Assembly (NCBI GenBank): GCA_008711295.1
Contig: VUYV01000396.1
Coordinates: forward strand, 242,180 to 306,179
Source: Anarhynchus alexandrinus
Taxonomy: Eukaryota; Chordata; Aves; Charadriiformes; Charadriidae
DNA: 64,000 nucleotides
Direction of reading: 5' to 3'
The notes below the pieces were generated by a model. The model saw nothing but the letters and a program-made list of their open reading frames with translations, did not search any database and was not told the DNA's origin. The translations under genes were made by a program, and so were the position numbers. This document shows, in pieces, positions 35,301 to 46,700 of the stretch (position 1 is the first letter of the stretch; each line of letters opens with the position of its first letter).

Positions 35301-36214
35301 GCAATGATCAACTGAGCGGTTTTGAGCAAGGGGTTTTTTGTCATTAAGGTACCACTTGTGACATGAAACGTGCACAGGCGGTGTTGCTCTCTGGGCATAA
35401 CCCTTGGGGATGAGGAGTGACTTTACTCCGGCTCAATTTCCACCCCAGTCCATGAAGCTGGTCTAAACAGATTGAGAGCTGAGTCACTTAAAGCTGTCTT
35501 CGCAAGGAGCTCATCAATTTGAGTAAACCACCAGCCCCAGGCGATAGCGCGTGGCTATCCTCGCTTTCACCCTCCGAAACAGCACTGCTGAGGGCGGTGG
35601 AGCTCTGTGGATTTACATTAGTAATAGAGAGAGAAGAAATAGACTCAGTGCACAAAACCAGTCCTGGTCCTGCTCCTGTTGAGGTTCATCTCCGAGCTCT
35701 CGGATGTAGCCAGGGATGCGGCTGACCCGGCCAGCGAGCGCACAGCTCCAAAGAAAACAGCCGTTATCATTAGAGGAAGAAAGCCCGGAGATGGGGCACA
35801 GCTCCTCTCCTCCCACCCGTCCCCTCCGCTCTTTAGCGAGCCACTGGAATCTCGCACCTCCTCATTGCTGAGCCTCCAAACTGCCTAAGCTGAGCCTGGC
35901 AAAGGCAGCCACGATGACGAGAGCGCAACCCAAGCGTGCGGTGAGAGGCGTTCCCGGCGTGGATGAGCTTGCCCACCGGCAGGACACAGCACGTGCCTTG
36001 GTGGGAGGTGACATGGTGAGAAAAAGCAGTGGACCGTTAGCGGAAAAGGTGTGAGCCGAACCCAGATCTCCATGCTCTGCACCAGTTCACATGAGACCCA
36101 CGGCGGCATTTGGAAGAAAACTGGGCAATGAAGTAATTTTGTGAGCAAAGACCCTGAAAACCCTCGTGGCTTTCTCATTACATTCCTAAAGAGGAGTTTC
36201 TATGATGAAAAATG
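32382..36214 (-). other. unique intron sequence
   Basis: No transposon recognised in 3.8 kb. 32520-32960 is GC-rich. 33900-34090 is A-rich on the plus strand. The open frames at 34134-34700 look like chance frames. Confidence 0.5.
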
Positions 36215-36216
36215 CA
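36205..36216. repeat. left copy of a 12-bp flanking repeat (candidate target-site duplication)
   Basis: ATGAAAAATGCA, identical to 36821-36832 at the other end of the CR1 copy. Three of the 12 bases (ATG) coincide with the element's own tail, so at least nine are target DNA. Confidence 0.7.
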
Positions 36217-36823
36217 GCCAACCACATCCTGGGCTTCAAAAGAAGTGTGGCCGGCAGGTCAAAGGAGGTGATTCTGCCCCTCTACTCCACTCTCGTGAGA
36301 CCCCACCTGGAGTACTGCATCCAGCTCTGGAGTCCCCAACATCAGAAGGACATGGACCTGCTGGAGTGTGTCCAGAGGAGAGCCACGAGGATGATCCGAG
36401 GGCTGGAGCACCTCTCCTATCAGGAGAGGCTGAGAGAGTTGGGGCTGTTCAGCCTGGAGAAGAGAAGGCTCCGGGGAAACCTTCTTGTGGCCTTCCAGTC
36501 CCTAAAGGGGCTACAGGAGAGCTGGGGAGGGACTTTTTACTGGGGCATGTAGCGATAGGACGAGGGGGAATGGCTTCAAACTGGAAGAGGGCAGGTTTAG
36601 ATTGAACATTAGGAAGAAGTTTTTCACTTTAAGGGTGGTGAGCCCCTGGCGCAGGTTGCCCAGAGAAGCTGTGGCTGCCCCATCCCTGGAGGTGTTCAAG
36701 GCCAGGTTGGACGGGGCTTGGAGCAACCTGGTCTGGTGGGAGGTGTCCCTGCCTATGGCAGGGGGGTTGGAACTCGATGATGTTCACGGTCCCTTCCAAC
36801 CTAAACCATTCTATGATTCTATG
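36215..36823 (+). mobile_element. CR1 LINE, 5'-truncated (609 bp), with a clear flanking repeat
   Basis: It starts inside the coding part ([20 protein letters not shown]) and keeps an open frame of 116 codons to 36552. It ends with the main-group 3' untranslated end and tail ATTCTATGATTCTATG. The 12 bases ATGAAAAATGCA flank both ends (36205-36216 and 36821-36832), consistent with a target-site duplication that shares ATG with the tail. Confidence 0.96.
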
Positions 36824-36832
36824 AAAAATGCA
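36821..36832. repeat. right copy of the 12-bp flanking repeat
   Basis: ATGAAAAATGCA directly at the CR1 tail, identical to 36205-36216. Confidence 0.7.
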
Positions 36833-38224
36833 ACCCATCCAACGAGCTCTCCAGAAAGGAGCACACTCACCAAGAGCAAAACCCCGTTTGCTTCATTTGG
36901 TGGCCCTTAAACACACATCAGCCAACAGACTGTAAATACTGCTCGCAGCAGGTTTACAAGGTGGAAGCCCTTTTGAGACCTTTTACTGCAGGGGAAGTGG
37001 GGTAAATATGCCAATGAGATGAACAAATTCTAAATATTCAGGTGTTTAAATAAATAAAGCTTTTACAGGTTTTCGGAATCTATTATTCATGGTGTGCTGG
37101 GGGTTGTCCAGACGGTGCACCAAGGCATGCAACCACTTTAAGAGGGTAGAAAATTCAGGCTCGGGAAGTTGAATCAGTTTGTGCGCTGGTCCAGGTCTCC
37201 ATACCACCAGACAGAGGAACCTCAATTGCTTCACTACCAAAGGAACCACAATTTGCTGGGCATTGTGGCCAGATGACAAGTGACAAGGCCAGAATGAGAT
37301 CTCTTCTTTTCCAGATGTGTTGAGCAAGAAGGGGATCTCTGCCAGCCAGTAGCATCCCAAGGTGGGCAATGTGTCCCCGGGAAGCGGCTCAGCCAAAGGT
37401 GGAAATGAGCAGCCATGCCAATTCATTCATTGCAAGTGAAATCAGTCTAGAAAGGATCTGATTTTCAGCTTCGTAAAAACACAGAACATTTTAAGTCCTT
37501 TGTTGAAAATGATTGTTTGAAGCAGTTGAAGAACTAGAAAAAATGTCACTGTAATCCTTTGGGGACGCAGCTTTCCAGTTAACAGTGCGCCAACCCAGTG
37601 CCACCATCAGAGCTTCAAAACAGACTTCCTGACTTGATAAAAACACCGCCGTCTTTCTCCACGACATTAAAACGCCGCTCAGAATCCCATGTTTTCCCTG
37701 TGCCCACGTCTGTAATTACACCGTATGATCTCAGAGCGAGCCCATCTAACTGAAGACGGGCTGCTCCGACCTGCGCAACTGCCTCCTTATATTTGTGCTT
37801 TCGCCTTGGCGTTTTCAGCAGGGTTACAATTAATTAAAATTCCTGATTAATTAAAGTGTTTTGCAACAGCAACAAAAACAACAGCAAAAATTGCTTTGAG
37901 AATAGCCTGCGCGCAGTGAAACTGGAGCCGGGTTGGTATGAATATGCATGGGGACCAAAGTACTCAGTATTGGCATGTGTGCAGCCTGTCCACAAAATGA
38001 ATGATATAGCGAAGGAGGAAGAACGTAAAGGCTTGGCGGGCACTGAAACAGAGCTACAAAATTTTGCATTACCCTCTGTTTTTCCCCCTCTGCCTGTGAC
38101 TCGCAGTTCCAGTGCACGGAAATGGAGCGGCTTTCTCTACAGCTGGAGGTCCGCATGGGTTTGGCAGGGAACGAGGACCTGGCCGGCGCTCCTGCTCCTT
38201 GTTCTGACAGTCATCAGCCAAAAA
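36833..38224 (-). other. unique intron sequence
   Basis: AT-rich with homopurine patches. No exon or repeat recognised. 37830-37900 is rich in AATTAA-type motifs and CAA repeats. Confidence 0.5.
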
Positions 38225-38345
38225 AAGTTTGTACAAGTCACTTTCCCCTTCCGGGCCTCAGTTTCCCCTCTGTAAAATGCCAGCAACACCCGCTTTGCTA
38301 TCTTGTATGAAGTGCTACGAGAGGTAGAGAGAAAGAAATACGCTA
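38225..38345 (+). mobile_element. MIR-like SINE fragment
   Basis: The string CAAGTCACTTTCCCCTTCCG, then GGCCTCAGTTTCCCCTCTGT and AAAATG, is the conserved MIR core. It is followed by a decayed 3' part (GAAGTGCTACGAGAGGTAGA). The tRNA-derived head is not clear. MIR is an ancient SINE shared by amniotes. This copy is old and inactive. Confidence 0.65.
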
Positions 38346-39782
38346 CAGAAAGAGAAACGCGCGTTAGCGAGTGACTCCGTTTCCTTTGGCCTTTGTCAAA
38401 TCCGTACCATAGCGGGAGGCAGCTCCGGTGCTCGGAGCTGTGAAGAAATCTTTGTTGTGCTCTGAAAGCCCCGCAGCGGACTGTCATTGTCAACCCGCCG
38501 GTGAATAGTTCCACTGGGGATCGGGACCCTGCTCGTGCGGGAAAGCAGCAAGCCTCAGTAAATAGCTACTGCTATTACTGAATCCGAATAATTAACACTT
38601 TTGGAATTTTATAGGGAAAATACTGGGTTGTTGCAATGAACGCCGAGGGGTAGTTCTCCCCGTTCCGTTAGCGGAAGCAGTCCTGGCCCTGGCTCTGCCT
38701 CTCAGAGGGCATGCCCTCCATGAAACGCCAGCAAAGGGGATGATGTTTCTTCCCCTTCCCCTCCATTCTTTTTTAAAACAGTTGTGGTTTTTTTTTGGCA
38801 GGCACCACTCCCACTTTGCTGATTTAAGGACTACAGGGAAGAAAATTGCTCTGAACCCAAAAAACCCACTGTATGCAAATGGTGCGTGTTTAAGCGAGGA
38901 CTCTGTTCCTGGGGGTATGCAGGCTCTGGTCTGCCAGTTTTTAGGGCCAAGAATTAAATTTTGCGACCTCCAGACCAAGAGAGCAAAGAGCCAAAAAGAG
39001 GGATCTCTTGCCTTGAGTAGGACTACCAGAGCCCTTTTCCCCAGGACGTATGCTGGTTCAAGGCAAAAGGCTTTCAGGGAGGGATGAAACACGTAACGAC
39101 CATGCAGCCATGGGCACTGGCAATGGTATGTACACAAGTCGGAACAAAAAAATCTTGATTATTAGATGATTTGCAGATTTTCAGGTGTTTAAAGAGATGA
39201 CTGATAAGAAATTGCTGCTCCAAAGCATATAAGAATTGCGTTTCTTGAATGTCTTATTTTAAAGTGTAACCAACACACATACTTCTTTCTAGTTATATAT
39301 GGATTTTTAAGGTTTATGGGTCCACCATCAACTTCTATGGTGCTACAGAGGATGAGATATTTTTTTCCCCAAAAAAAACCCTGGAACTGAGGTCTCTCAA
39401 ATTTATGTGCCTTCAGGGGCTTTTAAGGAAAATCCAGGAGGTATCATGAGGCTTGCAAGAAGAGCAGGAGTGGGAACATTGCAGTGGCTTCTGAGCATAG
39501 TCAGCACAGAAATTACAAGAGCAGAGCCACAGAATCTTAACATGACAATTTTTTTTTTAAAGAAACAAATCACCAAGCTCAAATTGATTATTATACACAA
39601 TTATTTACTAAAGTAAAGGTCCAGTTATGTTCACTGGCGGCTCCAAAATTTTGGCTCTCAAACTGAAATGCATAATCCCTTATGCCTGTTTTAAAGATGA
39701 CCCACCCTGCTGCTTCTTCATTTCAAATAATATTTGCTTTGATTGTGCTTCAAAGAGGGATTGGGATTTTTTTGTTACTTAA
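38346..39782 (-). other. unique intron sequence
   Basis: No exon or repeat recognised. 39130-39380 is AT-rich. Confidence 0.5.
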
Positions 39783-40100
39783 ATCATAGAATCACAAAAT
39801 CATGGTTTGGTTTGGAAGGGACCTTAAAGTTCATCTGGTTCCAACCCCCCTGCCCTGGGCAGGGACACCTCCCACCAGCCCAGGTTGCTCCAAGCCCTAT
39901 CCAACCTGGCCTTGAACACCTCCAGGGATGGGGCAGCCACAGCTCTCCCAGCCTGTCCTCCCAGCAGAGGGGCTCCAGCCCTCGCAGCATCTCTGTGGCC
40001 TCCTCTGGTCCCGCTCCAGCAGGTCCATGTCCTTCTGATGTTGGGAGCCCCCGAGCTGGAGGCGGCACTGCAGGGGGGGTCTCACCAAACTGGAGTAGAG
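39783..40100 (-). mobile_element. CR1 LINE with internal deletion (318 bp)
   Basis: Reversed tail ATCATAGAATCACAAAATCA, then main-group 3' end (CCTGCCCTGGGCAGGGACAC). The sequence then jumps from GGGGCAGCCACAGCT straight to CTCCCAGCCTGTCCTCCCAG, which in the copy at 23741-24708 lies about 230 bp further 5'. It ends in the coding part (GTCTCACCAAACTGGAGTAG). Confidence 0.93.
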
Positions 40101-40504
40101 CCACAGCTCCACAGTGGTATGTAATGTGAAAGCTCAGTGAATCAGATTAATTTCCTCCAAGACTCAAAGGTAGCAAAGAGTCATGCAGAATATTTCCTGA
40201 GAACATAAGTCCCCATGACAAACAGCCCCTCCAACCCAGAGAGGCACCAGCCTCTTCTTCCAAATGCTGCAGGGATCACTGGCACTTTATTGCTTCTGAT
40301 CCTTCGCGCTTCTTTGTTTATAATACAATGGTGTGTTGGGCATCTTACTCCCTCTCTCCCTGAGGCTCAGCTTTGCAAACAGCTCCACTTTTCCGCAGGT
40401 CAAAAGGGCCACTTGCTGAGAGCTACACAGCCCCTCTCCAAGAGGCACTGAGAGTGAAGACGTGAGCGTGTACCATGAGCCTGCTGAAAGGGGACGTGTT
40501 TTGG
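40101..40504 (-). other. unique intron sequence
   Basis: No exon or repeat recognised. Confidence 0.5.
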
Positions 40505-40725
40505 GAAGTGAGGACTAGTGGGTAGGATGCGGCGGAGGGAGGGGATGGGAGACCCCCTGGGTTCCACCCCTGGGTTGGCCAACACGCACAGGCCAGAACC
40601 TCAACCTCTTCCCGACTCAGTTTCCCCACCTGTAAAATGGAGCAATGGTATTCGTCTCACCTTGTGAAGTGCTTTGAGATTCACTAATAAAAATGCTCTG
40701 GATAGGTATTATTCTCATCTATCCA
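40505..40725 (+). mobile_element. MIR-like SINE, nearly full length
   Basis: Head region GGACTAGTGGGTAGGATGCG and GGGAGACCCCCTGGGTTCCA, then core CTCAGTTTCCCCACCTGTAA and AATGGAGCAATGGTATTCGT. The 3' end is GTGAAGTGCTTTGAGATTCA to GGATAGGTATTATTC. The order fits a MIR SINE from its tRNA-derived head to its LINE2-type 3' end. Only point changes and small indels separate it from what is expected. Confidence 0.8.
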
Positions 40726-43700
40726 TCTAGTCTTGCCGCATCAAAGCAAATCACTCATTAAACAAAATACCCTCCCGTTGGGTAGGGGGGGTAATCCCAC
40801 TGGATTGTGGGGCGTTGCACTGTTGGACACAAGTGATGACAGAATTTGGCTCCAAATTGGCTTAGCAAATGTCTCTGTCTCACTTTCCAGAATGCAGGGC
40901 TCTCCCATAGAGAGACTATATATATTGCTTTTACAAACATAAGCAATGATTTGCCTGTACTCAAGCACAGGACACAAAAAACCCCAATCCCACAACCACA
41001 AATGCCTCATTTTAGTCCCTACGCAGTCCTGGTGGCTTAAATGGGCCCATACAGGTGAGCAGAAGTATGCATAGGCAAAATGCTTAGCATATTAAGGGAA
41101 ATATCTCTATAATATTAAGCATAATATGATATTAAATATTAATTTATATAATATCCACATAGCATTAGGGCATATTTAGGGCTAACGAATGGTTATAGAA
41201 CCAAGAAACTGACTAGCACAAGGAAATATTAATTAAACTTACAGTCTTTATTCACTCATAGGTTTTCTTTCTCATTGTGTTCCTCTGCTTTTTGATTAGA
41301 AAATAATCATCACATTACACAATATTTTCCTCATTAAACTACAAAAGCAACAAAGATCCCTTGCTTCTTTGGCCAATTAGTGCCCGTGTACAATCATGGG
41401 GAATACAAATCAAAGCGTGTTCCAGCTCTGACCTAATAAGCCATCTACGCAAAATCTAAGCTCCGCATTTTTCTGTTACTACAGCAATTCTTTTTTCTTT
41501 ACCCCAAAGCAATCAGCACCGCCCATTATTCCCTCTCTTAGGAAACGACGAAACGCAGTTGGACGGGCCGGGGGCTGCCAGTCACCTCCAGCTTTGGCAG
41601 GGCTCTTCGGCGGCTCGGTTTTAATCAAGAAACCCTAAATGAATCCTTCTGCGCTCTGCCTGGTTGTGGGGCTGGCAGGGAGGGTGGCTCCCAGGACGCG
41701 AGGAGAAAGAGGGAGCTCTGGGAGATTGGAACAGATCTGCATTTTCCTCAGGGCACATCCTGCAAACAGGGCCCTTTGTTCCTGGGCGCTGGTACCCGCT
41801 TCTCACCACAAACAGATCCCTTCCCGGCCTCTCCCTTTTCTTCTCCTCTAAGAAAAAGGCCATTTTCAGAATTCGTACTTCTCCATCCACCCCCGCCCCA
41901 AACCCGTGTAAGTTATTCTCACTTAAACCAATTTTGCTCTCCCACTGAGTGCCGAAGTGTTGCGAGTTACACTGTGCCGTGCTACTCACGCCCACCCGAC
42001 ATCCATTTTCTGACCAATTTCCTTCTGACATGCATCTTAACCATCTTCAGATTCACTTCTGAATTTGGCCTAAATTGGAGAATAATATACTGAAACTCTG
42101 CTAAAAAGCAGTATGAAATTGATCTCTGCCAGAAGGTGGATCTGATCTTTTTTGTTGTTTTTCAGGGAAAACAGAGGGGGAGGCGCTAAGAAGGGGGCTG
42201 TGAGCCTGGAGTTTCAGCTCCTGTTTTCGAGTTCCCCAGCTATGTGATAGAAGGCAATTAAGCAGAGTCTGCTCATCAGTGCGATTCTATTTATTGAAAC
42301 GGGTTAATAAGCCCAGAATTAGTTCTTCCTTGTCAAAAAAATGTTTCAGTGGAGAATGTTAGCAGAGTGGCTTTAGTATGTCTACTTGCCTACAAGTAAT
42401 TAGGTCTAATATTTGTCCAGTGGTTTTGGGAACCCGGGCGACAGGTTCCCCCGACGCGTTTCTCAGTCTGCTCTTCACGGTCCCCAGGTCAGTGCATCAC
42501 CTGCTGCACGTCCACCCATGTGTTCCTGTGGGATCCTCCTGCCTCTCTTTTGGTAATGTTTCAGTTTCTTGGCCAATTTTGCCAAATCTGGTGGAGGTCT
42601 TGAAGGCACTGAGCTCTTAGAAGTGTTATGAAAACACAAAGCAGGGTAGGGGAGAGAAACCCTCCCCATTCCCTCGCTCAGGGCCAGGCATGCGCTCCTA
42701 AGGAACCAAAGCAGTGCTCACTCTTGAGATTAAACTCCCTGAAGCTGGAACTCACCGTTTCCACTGCTCAAGGCATGATTTGATGAATCTGCAGGTTTAA
42801 AAGGAGAGGGGAGCATCAGCCAGAACCTATGCAGGACCATCTTCCCGTGCTGGATGTACAGTTCCTAAAATGGTGGGATCTTGCACAGGTTATAGCTTGC
42901 ACGTTAACGGCAAAACATTGAGTTAATCACAGTCATGAATCTCTCCTGCTCCCTTACTAACTGCCCCAGGACGGTCCTCCATGGAAGGAGAGACTTTCTC
43001 CATCACTATGAACTTCCCTAATCTAATTATTGCTAATCAGAAGTGTAAAGAAAAGCATTTTCTCTGGGTCTCAGGTGGGCAGCAGGTGGGGCAGCCAACT
43101 TGTCACGTACAGACACCCGTTTGTTTAAGCGAGCGGGGAAAGCGATGCACGCTGCCAATCCTGCAGCATGTCAAAACGGCTGAACCCCCCATTAAACTCC
43201 AGGATTCCGTCTGGAAGCTGTGTAATCCCTTTGAATTTTCTAGGAAGGGCTATGGGAAATGTAGCGATGGCGAAGGGGTGCAATTTGCCTATTTCTGCTG
43301 TGATTCACCTCACCGCAAAGCACGCGGCATCTGCAGCTCGGGGCTGACCCAATGTGTTTATCTACTGAACCCATCAAACCACCTCTTGCCACGCGCTCCG
43401 ATCCTCCAGCCCAAATTAGCGGTGGCTCCGCTGCTCCAAGTGGAACAAATGTCACCGTCGTGTTTCTCTTGGCCTCCTGCTGCTGCTTTGTTTTATTTTG
43501 GGTCCTGCTGCCTGTCAGGGAAGAAGCCCGATCCTCATTTTGTGAGGTTCACAAAAAAATGAGGCATTTCACTTTTTAAGCTGAACAGCCCATCACCAAA
43601 TGGTTAATGACCCTTTTTTATGGGTATCCTGGAAAACTGAATCTTTCTCTCAAAGACAGATCTCCAGGGCTTTTTCTGGCCCGCTTAAGCCAGCGCGTCT

Positions 43701-46700
43701 CAATTGCTGTCCTTAAGCTGGCGAGGCAGTGCGGGCGCCGAGGGTGTGATGTCCCCCGCGTGCCCTGTGCTGGCAAACCACAGTTCCCTCTAAGCAAACC
43801 CGCCGTTCCAGGAGCACCACAGAGGCAAATCATTCCACTGATAGAAACCTTGGCCTCCAAAAAAGCAAACCCATCGAAAGCACACGCCGCTTTGCATTAA
43901 CGGGCTGCATTTCCAGGGGTATTTGCTGTGCTGATCGATGCCTAAAAAAAAAACCCAGATCCTTGGCGAGGTGTGCAGAAACACACATCATCTGCGAAAC
44001 GACAGAACAAGTCTATCTGATGCGGAGGAAATTTTGTTAGCCTGACACAATCTCAGCATAGCTAAACAGGGCAAAACACCGTGTATTTGTGCTCAAACCC
44101 TGATGATGTTTATTTACTAGGACAAATATAGCTGAGGGTAGCAACTTATCAACGCTTGCTTTATTTCAAGAGCAAATTGCTACCATGGAACCAGACATTT
44201 GATGTTTCCCTGCTATTGCCCAACAAAGAAAGCTCGCTTTACTAACTCGGCTAATGACCAGCAAAGTCGCCTCACGTGGATTATAAAAATAAAAAGGACA
44301 AAAGGTTCAGGATGAAAAATAACAATTTCCCTTGCTTGCTTTTGTGATCAAACAGTGGGGAATTCGCAGCAGAAAACTCTGCTTTGAAATAGAAAAATAA
44401 TAGTAACAGTGAAAATAAATGACAAGGTCTTGGTTCTATTGAGCTTTACTGAGCCTGAAAACCCACAAGTTTTGCTGCTGGAGAGTGTATGAGGATTCAT
44501 TCAAAAGTCGATAATCAGCAGAGAGGGATTAGTGCCTTCCAATAACTGTTCTAACTACAAAGACAGTAAAAGGCTCAAGCAACATCCATTATCTTATCCC
44601 TTTATACTGGCTCACGGCCCCGAGTTTCACAAGTACCATGTTTACTATTATGGCAACAAAGCAAATTTGATCAGAGCAACACCAACAAATAATCCAACAG
44701 CACCTTCGGATAAAATCTTCCTTGATACTTCACGAATTCGCTGAGCTGCTGGACCCCAACCTGGCTTTCCCGGAGTGCGGAATATGCTCTGTCTTGCAGA
44801 ACCTGACTGCACCTCCACATCTGCAGCCGACTCTTGTGCACAGGACTGCGCGCTGGCACACTTCTGGTCCTTGGGACAGGCTTCCCTTCCCATTCCCGGC
44901 CTGACCAAAGGAGCCCTCCACGCCTCAGCTAGGCCGGACAGGCCAAGGATGCTTTCAGTTTGTTCTGTGCAGGGATTGAAAAAACAGATTATTCTCCTCC
45001 CCCAGCTGTGATAACAGCCCTGGTTTCCCATGTTTTGCAGTACCCACAGATAGATTTACTTAAAAGATTCATAATGTAAGAAATCAACTGGAAATGGAAA
45101 GTTCAATATCAGATGAAATTGGTTTGGGTATCCATGAGACAGCATATTTATCTACTAGCTCACAGAGACGCCAACCACTGAATCAGTTATCTTAGCACAA
45201 ATCTACAGATCCTAAGTTCTCTCATTTGGGGTTTGATGTCGCACTTCCATCCCAGTCAGCAAACAGGACTTTACTGCTATTCCTTGTAGCCACGTGACAA
45301 AATACTCTGCCCCTTCTGCTTTACTGTTGACATGTTTCTAGGATTAAAAAAAAAAAAAAGATAAGTAAAAGTAAAAGCAATCTGCATGGTTATGTATTCT
45401 CCCTGTATATGTATTTATAGCAGAACCTCTTAGGTGAAGAACTCAGAGCATTTGGTGAACTGGCTGGTGAGCCACCTGGTCCTCTGCATCTTTACCTTAG
45501 CATCCACCCTGACAAGATAGCGACCTGAATTTCGTCTTGAGCATGAACGACGCACGTGCCAAACCCTACTCTGAAGTGTGGTGCAGGCTTGCAGAGCACA
45601 TTTGGTCCCGAGGGCTGATTCACAGACTGGCTGCACCTGGAGCCTTGCAGCGATGAGAGGAGCGAGCACGGGGAAGGGGGGCGGCTGTGTGTGTCAGGTC
45701 ACTGGATGACTCTAGTAGCCATGTTTCCATTTATTTGGCAGAGAAAAGCAGTTGTTCTTCCCTTTTGGGTTTGTGTCTAGGAGGAACTGACCTAGAAGCC
45801 ACTGGTTCAGAGCAGAGCCTGGGACTAGTGTCTCTTGATTCACATCTAGGTTTATATTTCCAAACTGAAGACTTTTTGGGGTGATCAAGCCCCTGAAAAA
45901 TGCTCCCCTTGGGCCAAGTTGGGATGATTGTATGACGAATCTGTCACACAAGGCTAGGGTAATGCTTCCCTGACACCAGAGAGAAAACTGCCTCCTGGTT
46001 TCCACGCTTGCACTGGTTCAGTGCTTAATGCCAAAACCGAAAGCTTGAGTTTTCTCAACTTTTAAGTGAATTCAGTGTAGACTGGTCTCAGCTCCAAAGC
46101 GTTCCCGCAGTTTGTCCTATGTTCATATGGTGTCTCTCAGAGGGGGGACCACGTGTGCAGTGTCTAGGCTCTAGGAAGACGTGAGGCTACTACACCGGCT
46201 GGCTTCCACTTCAACGCAAATGTGTCATGGGGCTGGTTACAAGGGGTTACGGGATGAAGAAGAGGCCACGGTGCTTTGCTGCAGCTTTGGTGTAAATCAG
46301 CAAGCAGCAGCCCTTTTTGCGTGGGTGTAGTGCAAGCTTGAAACCAGCTTACACTGCCTACCAGAGCAATATGGGCCATTCGCGGGCTGCGCGCTGACTG
46401 AAGAAACCCACTGAACTAAGGCAACCCACAGCAGGACAGATGGCAGCTCTAGATGAGAAGTTTGTTATGTATTTCGGAGAAGGGACCTTATGGAGATCCC
46501 TAAGCTCGAAAAATATGAGTCCCTCTGTTTCTACCCCTGTGTTTTTATGGTAGAAAAGGCAGAGGGGTTGGGAAAGACAAGGAGAGCCTAGATCCACCTT
46601 AAACACCACCAAAGAGATGTCCACTAAAAGAAAAGATAAGCCCAACAAAGGCGCTTGCTGAAAAGCCAACTATATCAACAAACCCCAGCTACTACAGCTC

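Noticed and set aside
37046..37426. Possible DNA-transposon or other repeat remnant
   Set aside because: The wording seemed repeat-like, but I could not match it to any family, and it has no terminal inverted repeats.
44648..45031. 127-codon minus-strand frame ending in a hydrophobic segment
   Set aside because: It resembles no known protein, has no splice-site or poly-A context, and lies in intron DNA.
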